NCBI GenBank assembly: GCA_040235565.1
Contig: JBECLA010000042.1
Span: 1 to 11,751 of the forward strand
Length of the DNA stretch: 11,751 bases
From: JAHEIJ01 sp040235565
GTDB lineage: Bacteria > Pseudomonadota > Gammaproteobacteria > UBA6429 > Thiohalophilaceae
Reading direction: 5' to 3'
Part shown: positions 5,163-11,751 of the stretch, one piece after another
How the letters are laid out: every line of letters starts with the position of its first letter
How positions within the stretch are numbered: position 1 is the stretch's first letter
Made by a program: the position numbers and the translations under genes
Notes under the pieces: model-generated
Seen by the model: the letters and a program-made list of their open reading frames with translations, nothing else
Told to the model about the DNA's origin: nothing
Databases searched by the model: none

Positions 5163-7403
5163 TTGCGAATAGCGATGCGATTGGGTAGGCAGGGAACCGG
5201 CACGGCAGGCTGGTTGACAGGTCTGTTACTCTGTTGCACGGTATTTCTGGCAGGATGTGAATGGTCCCAATGGAACAATCCCTATCCCGTATCCCAACGG
5301 GGTAAGAATATACTTTATTCCTCGTTCAGCGATCGACCCAAGCACCTGGATCCGGTGCGTTCCTACAGTTCCAATGAATACGCGTTTATTGGGCAAATCT
5401 ATGAACCGCCACTGCAATATCACTACCTCAAACGCCCCTATCAGTTGGTTCCCCTGACCGCCGTGCAGATGCCAGTCGTCCGCTATCTGGATGAGGCGGG
5501 ACAACGTTTGCCACAGGATGCTTCGGACAAAGATATAGCGTTCAGTATCTATGAAATTCAGATACGCCCCGGAATTCAATATCAACCCCATCCGGCCTTT
5601 GCTCGTGACGATCAGAATGAACTGCGTTATGCAGAATTGTCAGAAGTCAAACTGGCGCGGATCCAGGAGTTGGCTGATTTCAAGTATCGTGGCAGTCGGG
5701 AACTGGTTGCCGCCGACTATGTGTATCAGATCAAAAGACTTGCCCATCCGCGCCTGCATTCACCAATCCAGGGCTTGATGAGTGAATATATTGTGGGACT
5801 CAGGGAATTTGCGACGACATTATCCACCGCCTATCAGCTACAAGTGAAGGAGAATCCTGCCGCCAAATGGCTTGACCTGCGCCAGTTTGACTTGCCCGGT
5901 GTAGAGGTGATTGATAAATACACCTATCGCATCAAGATTTACGGCAAATATCCACAGCTGCGTTACTGGCTGGCGATGCCGTTTTTTGCCCCCATGCCCT
6001 GGGAAGCGGAGCGGTTTTATGCCCAGCCCGGTATGAAACAACGCAATATCACGCTTGACTGGTACCCGGTAGGCACCGGCGCTTATATGCTGAGTGTGAA
6101 TAATCCGAATCGACAGATGGTGCTGGAACGAAACCCGAACTTTCATCCGCAATATTACCCATCCGAAGGTGATCCGGGAGACAGGGAGAAAGGTTTACTT
6201 GAGGATGCCGGCAAGCGACTACCGTTTATCGACAGGGTGGTCCATAACCTGGAAAAAGAGAACATTCCTTACTGGAATAAATTTCTGCAGGGTTACTACG
6301 ATGTATCAGGTGTGAGCTCCGACAGTTTTGACCAGGCCATCCAGTTTGGCAGTCAGGGGGAAGCTGAGTTAACGCCGTTAATGCAACAGAAAGACATCCA
6401 GCTGGAAACAGCAGTCCAGACCTCCATCTTTTATATGGGTTTCAATATGCTGGATCCGGTTGTGGGTGGAGACAGTCAGCGAGCCAGGCTGTTGCGACGG
6501 GCCATTTCGATTGCGGTGGATTATGAAGACTATATCTCCATTTTTGCCAATGGCCGCGGTATTGCGGCACAAGGTGTTATTCCGCCGGGCATATTCGGCC
6601 ACGTTGGAGGCAGCGAAGGGATTAACCCTTACGTCTACGAATGGCGCAATGGTCGGGCTGAACGTAAAGCGATCAGCGCGGCCAAACGCTTGCTGACAAA
6701 AGCCGGCTATCCCAATGGACGTGATGCCAGGACAGGCAAACCGTTGTTGATTCATCTGGATGTGACCGGTGGTGGTCCGGAAGACAAGGCCAATTTTGAC
6801 TGGCTGCGTAAACAATTTCGCAAGATTGATCTGGAGCTGGTGATTCGCAATACCGATTACAATCGTTTTCAGGAAAAGATGCGCAAGGGAAATGCCCAGT
6901 TGTTCCAATGGGGCTGGAATGCCGATTACCCGGATCCGGAAAACTTTTTATTTTTACTCTATGGACCCAATGGTAAGGTCAAACATGGAGGCGAGAACGC
7001 GGCTAATTATAACAACCCAGAGTTCGACCGATTGTTTAACACGATGAAGAACATGGAGAACTCGCCACAACGTTTTGCGATTATCCAGCAGTTGGTCGAA
7101 ATTGCACGTCGTGATGCGCCGTGGTTGTGGGGGTTTCATCCCAAGCAGTTTATCCTGCACCATGGCTGGTACCGTAATGTCAAGCCGAATCTTATGGCCC
7201 ACAATACCCTGATGTACAAGCGTGTTGAACCACAATTGCGGGAGCAGCAACGTCGTGAATGGAACCGGCCGGTGCTGTGGCCAATTATCATTGTGTTGCT
7301 TGTGTTATTCAGTGGTCTATTGCCCGCCATAATAAGCTACCGGCGCAAGGAACACGCGGCGGCAAGACAACCACAAGCGGCAGCCAAAGGACAGAATATC
7401 TAG
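5163..7403 (+). CDS. Peptide-type ABC importer substrate-binding protein with lipobox and C-terminal membrane helix
   Basis: This is a solute-binding protein of family 5 (SBP_bac_5; DppA, OppA, YejA relatives), which captures peptides or similar ligands for the permeases encoded just downstream. It has 746 residues from TTG 5163, or 742 from ATG 5175; usual members have 500-600. Family features are the N-lobe entry HLDPVRSYSSNEYAFIGQIYE (61-81), WYPVGTGAYML (300-310) and GWNADYPDPENF (584-595). The N-terminus is a lipoprotein signal: a basic start, hydrophobic core, and lipobox LAGC with the lipidated Cys at 32 followed by Glu. Unusually, the C-terminus has a clear transmembrane helix at about 704-726, followed by RRKEH and a 15-residue Ala/Gln-rich tail, with the charges predicting a cytoplasmic end. 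The protein may thus be held to the membrane at both ends. It differs enough from E. coli YejA that I give no symbol. The ligand is unknown. Confidence 0.88.
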   Translation: MRIAMRLGRQGTGTAGWLTGLLLCCTVFLAGCEWSQWNNPYPVSQRGKNILYSSFSDRPKHLDPVRSYSSNEYAFIGQIYEPPLQYHYLKRPYQLVPLTAVQMPVVRYLDEAGQRLPQDASDKDIAFSIYEIQIRPGIQYQPHPAFARDDQNELRYAELSEVKLARIQELADFKYRGSRELVAADYVYQIKRLAHPRLHSPIQGLMSEYIVGLREFATTLSTAYQLQVKENPAAKWLDLRQFDLPGVEVIDKYTYRIKIYGKYPQLRYWLAMPFFAPMPWEAERFYAQPGMKQRNITLDWYPVGTGAYMLSVNNPNRQMVLERNPNFHPQYYPSEGDPGDREKGLLEDAGKRLPFIDRVVHNLEKENIPYWNKFLQGYYDVSGVSSDSFDQAIQFGSQGEAELTPLMQQKDIQLETAVQTSIFYMGFNMLDPVVGGDSQRARLLRRAISIAVDYEDYISIFANGRGIAAQGVIPPGIFGHVGGSEGINPYVYEWRNGRAERKAISAAKRLLTKAGYPNGRDARTGKPLLIHLDVTGGGPEDKANFDWLRKQFRKIDLELVIRNTDYNRFQEKMRKGNAQLFQWGWNADYPDPENFLFLLYGPNGKVKHGGENAANYNNPEFDRLFNTMKNMENSPQRFAIIQQLVEIARRDAPWLWGFHPKQFILHHGWYRNVKPNLMAHNTLMYKRVEPQLREQQRREWNRPVLWPIIIVLLVLFSGLLPAIISYRRKEHAAARQPQAAAKGQNI
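7340..7354 (+). repeat. 15-base direct repeat, copy 1 (binding-protein tail)
   Basis: The bases ccggcgcaaggaaca are identical to 8558-8572. Here they encode most of Tyr-Arg-Arg-Lys-Glu-His directly after the C-terminal membrane helix of the binding protein. Confidence 0.75.
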
Positions 7404-7406
7404 ATC

Positions 7407-8384
7407 ATGTTTGCCTATATCATGCGGCGGGTGTTGTATGCGATTCCGATCTTAATCGGGGTCAATCTGCTGACGTTTACCCTGTTTTTTGTGGTCAACA
7501 GCCCGGATGACATGGCGCGTATGCATCTTGGTGTAAAGCGGGTGACTCCGGAAGCCATTGTTAAATGGAAACAGGATCGTGGCTACGACAAACCTCTACT
7601 GTACAATTCCCAGGCGAGCGGCGTTGACAAGATGACCGATACCATTCTGTTTACCAAATCAGTCAGCCTGTTTGCGTTTCAATTTGGCAGCGCCGATGAC
7701 GGGCGGGATATTGGCTATGATATTCGTCAGCGCATGTGGCCCAGTCTGGCGATTGCCATCCCGGTGTTCATTGTCGGTCTGCTGGTTAACATTACCTTCG
7801 CCATGTTGCTGGCCTTCTTTCGCGCCACCTACATCGATATCTGGGGGGTGATCCTGTGCGTGATTCTGATGTCGATCTCGACCTTGTTTTATATTATCGG
7901 GGGCCAGTATCTGATCGGTAAATTACTGCATCTGGTGCCTATATCCGGTTATGACACCGGGATGAACAGTCTCAAGTTTTTGATCTTGCCGATCGTTATC
8001 AGCGTGATTGGCGGTATTGGAGCGGGATCGCGCTGGTATCGCACCATCTTTCTCGAGGAAATCAACAAGGATTATGTCCGTACCGCGCGGGCGAAAGGCC
8101 TGGCGGAGTTACGCGTATTGTTCAAGCACGTATTGAAAAACGCCATGATCCCGATACTCACGGGTGCCGTGGTGGTCATTCCGCTGTTATTCATGGGCAG
8201 CCTGCTGACAGAATCCTTTTTTGGTATTCCCGGCCTGGGCAGCTATACCATCGATGCCATTCGCTCGCAGGATTTTGCTATTGTGCGCGCCATGGTGTTT
8301 CTGGGCTCGGTACTGTACATCATCGGTCTGATCCTGACGGACATATCTTATACCCTGGTGGATCCACGTATACGGCTTGATTGA
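7407..8384 (+). CDS. ABC importer permease, DppB/YejB type
   Basis: This is the first inner-membrane channel subunit of the importer, 325 residues, in the usual range for DppB. The N-terminus MFAYIMRRVLYAIPILIGVN is the typical DppB opening and forms helix 1 (about 9-30). A periplasmic segment (31-111) contains the family run GYDKPLLYN. Further helices lie near 112-137, 145-166, 189-206, 247-268 and 294-315. The EAA coupling loop that contacts the ATPase is at about 217-249 (EEINKDYVRTARAKGL and onward). The protein ends VDPRIRLD, as DppB proteins do. The gene starts 3 bases after the binding-protein stop, with AAAGGA inside that gene's end (15 bases from ATG), so translational coupling is likely. 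Its stop codon directly abuts the next start. Confidence 0.93.
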   Translation: MFAYIMRRVLYAIPILIGVNLLTFTLFFVVNSPDDMARMHLGVKRVTPEAIVKWKQDRGYDKPLLYNSQASGVDKMTDTILFTKSVSLFAFQFGSADDGRDIGYDIRQRMWPSLAIAIPVFIVGLLVNITFAMLLAFFRATYIDIWGVILCVILMSISTLFYIIGGQYLIGKLLHLVPISGYDTGMNSLKFLILPIVISVIGGIGAGSRWYRTIFLEEINKDYVRTARAKGLAELRVLFKHVLKNAMIPILTGAVVVIPLLFMGSLLTESFFGIPGLGSYTIDAIRSQDFAIVRAMVFLGSVLYIIGLILTDISYTLVDPRIRLD

Positions 8385-9890
8385 ATGATGGCAAAAGTTG
8401 CAAGTCAGTTCTGGTTCAAACCACTGTTAATGGCGACAGGATTGCTGCTGTTAATCTTAATGTTACCACCTCTGGCGGGGGTTAAAGCCGTTTATCTATG
8501 GACTGATCGTCTGTTATTCATTTTGATCGTCGGGGTGATTTTTTTAATCACCTATATCCGGCGCAAGGAACATTTATATCAGCCATGGTTGCAGGTGTTC
8601 CGTCAGCGCCGTGCAATGATCGCCATGGTTGTATTATGCGGGTTTGTGATTATCGGACTATTGGATTCGATTCATTATCGCAAACCTTTGCCGGCTACCA
8701 ACGCACAGCAAGTGCATTATTCTGTTGAAGTCTTCAGTTTGCTCGATCATTTGCTCTCGAGCATACGACAGCAGGAAGAGAAAAGTTATTCCGCTCCCTT
8801 TGCGACACACTTGTTTGCGAAACAGATGATTACCCTGGCAAACGGGGAACAGGTGCGCACCTATCCACGCTTGCAATATGGCGGCGCTCATCTCGATGAT
8901 CCCGCGTCACAACGCACTGCCGACATCGTCATCAAGACAGCCAGGGGCATAGGGTTTGGTGCCGGCATGGCGTTATTGATTTCCGGGATTGTAATGCTCT
9001 GGTTGGCGCGGCGGCGACGGATGCCGGTATTCAATTTGTGGCGAAGCGTCTGGCGCAACCAGACAGATATTCCATGGCGGGTAATCCTGTTGACTGTCAC
9101 GATTATGGTTATCCTGCTGAGCACCGCGTTCTATTTAAGTCAGAGCTACCACGTGTTCGGGACCGATAAGGTTGGCAAGGACGTGTTGTACCTGTCACTG
9201 AAAAGTATTCGCACCGGCCTGTTGATCGGCACCCTGACGACACTGGTCATGCTGCCGTTCGCAGTCGCGCTTGGCATTATGGCCGGTTATTTTCGCGGCT
9301 GGGTGGATGACGTGATTCAGTATCTGTATACCACCCTGAGTTCCATCCCCGGCGTCCTGCTGATTGCCGCGGCAATTCTGTCGATCCAGGTCTATATCGC
9401 CAATCATCCAGAATTGTTTGAAACTGCCATCGACCGGGCCGACCTGCGCCTGTTGGCCCTGTGTGTGATACTTGGCATCACCAGTTGGACCGGGCTCTGT
9501 CGTTTATTGCGAGGAGAAACACTCAAGTTACGGGAACTGGATTATATTCAGGCTGCGACCGCTTTCGGTGTCGGCAATTTTACCATTCTGGGTCGACATG
9601 TGTTTCCCAATGTACTGCATATTGTGTTGATCATGGTGGTGCTGGATTTCAGTGGCCTGGTGTTGGCCGAGGCAGTGTTGTCCTATGTCGGTGTAGGGGT
9701 CGATCCCTCCACCAACAGCTGGGGCAATATGATTAATAGTGCACGGCTGGAACTGGCACGTGAACCCATGGTGTGGTGGTCCCTGATTGCGGCGTTTTGT
9801 TTCATGTTCGCGCTGGTGCTGGCGGCAAATCTGTTTGCTGATGCGGTACGGGATGCCTTTGATCCGCGTATCCGGGAGCAAGGGATATGA
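8385..9890 (+). CDS. ABC importer permease, DppC/YejE type, with extra membrane helices
   Basis: This is the second channel subunit. At 501 residues it is much longer than DppC (about 300) or YejE (about 340). The core is clear: HVFGTDKVGKDVL (256-268) equals the usual HPLGTDxxGRD motif, the EAA loop is at 383-410 (ELDYIQAATAFGV, HVFPNV), and the C-terminus is AVRDAFDPRIREQ. Before the core come two extra helices (14-33 and 43-58, followed by RRKEH), then the helix that matches normal helix 1 (76-96). A periplasmic segment (97-188) resembles the start and end of the YejE loop (YRKPL; PRLQYGG). An inserted hairpin then follows: helix 189-208, a basic cytoplasmic loop with RRRR at 209-212, and helix 231-251. 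All additions are even in number, so the core topology is kept. The start ATG abuts the previous stop; ATG 8388 is an alternative. No separate ribosome binding site is seen, which suggests coupling. Confidence 0.92.
   Translation: MMAKVASQFWFKPLLMATGLLLLILMLPPLAGVKAVYLWTDRLLFILIVGVIFLITYIRRKEHLYQPWLQVFRQRRAMIAMVVLCGFVIIGLLDSIHYRKPLPATNAQQVHYSVEVFSLLDHLLSSIRQQEEKSYSAPFATHLFAKQMITLANGEQVRTYPRLQYGGAHLDDPASQRTADIVIKTARGIGFGAGMALLISGIVMLWLARRRRMPVFNLWRSVWRNQTDIPWRVILLTVTIMVILLSTAFYLSQSYHVFGTDKVGKDVLYLSLKSIRTGLLIGTLTTLVMLPFAVALGIMAGYFRGWVDDVIQYLYTTLSSIPGVLLIAAAILSIQVYIANHPELFETAIDRADLRLLALCVILGITSWTGLCRLLRGETLKLRELDYIQAATAFGVGNFTILGRHVFPNVLHIVLIMVVLDFSGLVLAEAVLSYVGVGVDPSTNSWGNMINSARLELAREPMVWWSLIAAFCFMFALVLAANLFADAVRDAFDPRIREQGI
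8558..8572 (+). repeat. 15-base direct repeat, copy 2 (permease helix 2 end)
   Basis: The bases ccggcgcaaggaaca are identical to 7340-7354. Here they encode Ile-Arg-Arg-Lys-Glu-His at the cytoplasmic end of the second extra helix of the long permease, the same structural position as copy 1. Confidence 0.75.
9874..9878 (+). promoter_or_regulatory. Ribosome binding site of the ATPase gene, inside the permease gene
   Basis: GGGAG ends 8 bases before ATG 9887. It lies in the last codons of the long permease, whose stop overlaps the ATPase start (ATGA). This fixes the ATPase start at 9887. Confidence 0.65.
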
Positions 9891-11751
9891 GTGCCGCGAC
9901 CGAAATTTTATTAAGCGTGCGCGATTTGAAGGTTGAATTCGGTCCACCTGCTTCTGCCGTGCGGGCCGTCGATGGGGTGAGTTTCGATATCTATCGGGGT
10001 GAAACCTTTGCCTTGTTGGGGGAATCCGGTTGCGGCAAGTCCGTGACGGCGCTGTCATTGTTGCAGCTGGTGACAGCTCCGGCCGGGCGGATTGTGGGTG
10101 GTGAAGTCATATTCAATGGCCAGGATCTACTTGGCCTGTCTGAGTCACAGATGCGAAGTGTGCGCGGTAACCGCATTAGCATGATCTTCCAGGAACCGAT
10201 GACCTCACTCAATCCGGTGTTGACGGTGGGCGAACAAATCGATGAGGTGTTGAAACAGCACACCGGCCTGGAAAAACAGGCCCGCCGCGATCGCATTCTG
10301 GACTTACTCGATGCGGTAGGCATTCCGGCGCCGGCCCGGCGGGTCAACGATTATCCCCATCAATTTTCCGGCGGGATGAAACAGCGCGTGATGATTGCCA
10401 TCGCCCTGGCGGGGGATCCGGAATTACTGATTGCCGATGAACCGACCACCGCCCTGGATGTGACCATCCAGGCACAGGTGCTGGAACTGCTGGCGCGGAT
10501 ACAACAGGACAGGGGAATGGCCATCCTGCTAATTACGCATGATCTCGGTATTGTGGCGGATACGGTGGATCATGTGGGCCTGATGTATGCCGGACAACTG
10601 GTTGAAAGCACCTCGCGGCGTGAATTCTTCCGGAATCCTCGACATCCGTACGCACGCAAGCTGTTTGCCGCCGTACCTGATGCCCGCAAGCGTGGGCGGA
10701 ATCTGGAAACCATCAAGGGATCAGTGCCGAGCCTGAGCCACCGGTTCACTGGCTGTCGCTTTGTTGATCGTTGTGATGAGGCCTGGATGCGCTGCCATGA
10801 ACAGGCGCCACGCTGGCTCGGTCAGGACCTTGCGGCAGGTGATCGTCACGGTGTCCGTTGCCATCGCTTTGATCCTGCTGTCGACGTGCCTGCCGTGGTG
10901 ACGGCGAAAACAAGCCCTGCTTCTATCCCGGTCGTCACGGAGGAGGGGTCAGATACAACTCCGAGTCTGTTGCGGGTGCAGGATTTAAAAGTCCATTTCC
11001 CGATCCGCAAGGGACTGTTCAAACGGACCGTGGGTCACGTCCGGGCGGTTGATGGTGTGGATCTGGATATCAGGACGGGACAGACTCTGGCCCTGGTGGG
11101 TGAATCCGGCTGTGGCAAGACCACGGCGGGTAAAGCCCTGCTGCAGTTGCTTCGGCCCACGGCGGGTTCCGTGCGGTACCGTGATCAGGAACTGACCAGA
11201 TTAAAGGCCGACAAGTTACGGCGTCTGCGCTCCGAAATGCAGATCATTTTTCAGGATCCTTTTTCTTCCATGAATCCAAGGATGATGGTCAGCAGTATCC
11301 TGGAAGAAGGCATGCAGGCGCAGGGTGTGGGTGGCAACGAAAGGGAACGACAACAGCGCATTGAAACACTTTTATCTCACGTTGGCTTACAGGCCGAGGC
11401 CGCGTCGCGGTATCCGCATGAATTTTCCGGCGGTCAGCGACAACGTATCTGTATCGCCCGTGCCCTGGCAGTGGAGCCGCAGTTGATTGTCTGCGATGAA
11501 CCCACCAGTGCGCTGGATGTGTCGGTACAGGCCCAGACCCTCAATTTGTTGAAAGACTTGCAGTCCGAGCTGGGTTTGAGTTACCTGTTCATCACTCATA
11601 ACCTGTCGGTGGTGGCCTATCTGGCACATCAGGTCGCGGTGATGTATCTCGGTCGGATCGTCGAATCCGGTCCGGTTGAGAAACTCATGCACGAACCCCG
11701 GCATCCCTATACCCGGGCGTTGCTATCCGCCATCCCGGTGATTGAAAAAGA
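9887..11751 (+). CDS. Fused double ATPase of the peptide-type ABC importer (YejF-like / DppD-DppF fusion), 3' end cut off
   Basis: This is the cytoplasmic ATP-hydrolysing subunit that drives the importer, with two nucleotide-binding domains in one chain. I translated 621 codons without a stop to the window edge, so the C-terminus is missing. Domain 1 has Walker A GESGCGKS (45-52), signature FSGGM (160-164), Walker B ending DE (184-185) and switch His218. Domain 2 begins near 361 and has GESGCGKT (405-412), FSGGQ (513-517), DE (537-538) and His571. Both sites keep the catalytic Glu and His, so both look active. Between them lies an oligo/dipeptide-transporter C-terminal region (HPYARKL and onward) with four cysteines, C290, C296, C303 and C325. 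DppD-type proteins have such a set, reported to bind an iron-sulfur cluster. As I recall E. coli YejF, about 530 residues, it lacks this region. An Ala/Val/Thr-rich linker (about 326-360) joins the halves. The gene overlaps the permease by 4 bases. Confidence 0.94.
   Translation, partial: MSAATEILLSVRDLKVEFGPPASAVRAVDGVSFDIYRGETFALLGESGCGKSVTALSLLQLVTAPAGRIVGGEVIFNGQDLLGLSESQMRSVRGNRISMIFQEPMTSLNPVLTVGEQIDEVLKQHTGLEKQARRDRILDLLDAVGIPAPARRVNDYPHQFSGGMKQRVMIAIALAGDPELLIADEPTTALDVTIQAQVLELLARIQQDRGMAILLITHDLGIVADTVDHVGLMYAGQLVESTSRREFFRNPRHPYARKLFAAVPDARKRGRNLETIKGSVPSLSHRFTGCRFVDRCDEAWMRCHEQAPRWLGQDLAAGDRHGVRCHRFDPAVDVPAVVTAKTSPASIPVVTEEGSDTTPSLLRVQDLKVHFPIRKGLFKRTVGHVRAVDGVDLDIRTGQTLALVGESGCGKTTAGKALLQLLRPTAGSVRYRDQELTRLKADKLRRLRSEMQIIFQDPFSSMNPRMMVSSILEEGMQAQGVGGNERERQQRIETLLSHVGLQAEAASRYPHEFSGGQRQRICIARALAVEPQLIVCDEPTSALDVSVQAQTLNLLKDLQSELGLSYLFITHNLSVVAYLAHQVAVMYLGRIVESGPVEKLMHEPRHPYTRALLSAIPVIEK

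Noticed and set aside
4670..5188. A 172-codon plus-strand frame running through fabI and the intergenic gap
   Set aside because: It is antisense to the fully motif-supported fabI gene, has no family signature, and would overlap the start of the binding-protein gene.
9528..10347. Two minus-strand frames (9528-10058 and 9991-10347) opposite the permease end and the ATPase start
   Set aside because: The plus strand carries a permease EAA loop and a complete ABC nucleotide-binding domain here. The minus products are rich in Arg, Pro and Ser without domains.

Overview
The window reads as a chromosomal housekeeping region of a gammaproteobacterium. The evidence is the order tRNA-Val, tRNA-Asp, ppiD, then fabI and a peptide-type ABC importer. 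From memory this resembles the lon-hupB-tRNA-ppiD-fabI-ABC transporter order of Pseudomonas and relatives. Codon use looks even from gene to gene, and I see no transposase, integrase, phage gene or CRISPR array. The genus cannot be fixed from the sequence alone.

Layout. Positions 1-168 hold the 3' half of tRNA-Val(TAC), a complete tRNA-Asp(GTC) and an intrinsic terminator. Positions 213-2132 encode PpiD, an inner-membrane-anchored periplasmic chaperone, closed by a second terminator. Positions 2207-4173 are a two-gene unit on the + strand: an SLC1/EAAT-like sodium-type acidic amino acid or dicarboxylate symporter, then, 17 bases later, a six-helix potassium channel without a regulatory domain. 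A terminator at 4179-4207 lies between the channel and the convergent fabI gene (4229-5020, minus strand), and its A- and T-flanked stem can serve both. The 142-base gap 5021-5162 carries divergent promoter candidates. From about 5163 to the window end, four tightly packed + strand genes encode a complete peptide-type ABC importer: binding protein, two permeases, and a double ATPase cut off by the window edge.

How the genes work together. PpiD and FabI are core envelope and lipid functions. The symporter and channel look like one transport module, plausibly coupling acidic substrate uptake to potassium flux. The last four genes form one importer: the gaps are 3 bases, 0 bases and a 4-base ATGA overlap, which points to translational coupling.

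The importer is the most unusual part. Its binding protein has a lipobox at the N-terminus and also a C-terminal transmembrane helix. Its second permease is 501 residues long, with two extra N-terminal helices and an inserted helical hairpin inside what is normally one periplasmic loop. Its fused ATPase keeps a four-cysteine cluster between the two nucleotide-binding domains. Together these suggest a membrane-tethered variant of the Dpp/Opp/Yej importers that I do not recognise as experimentally described.
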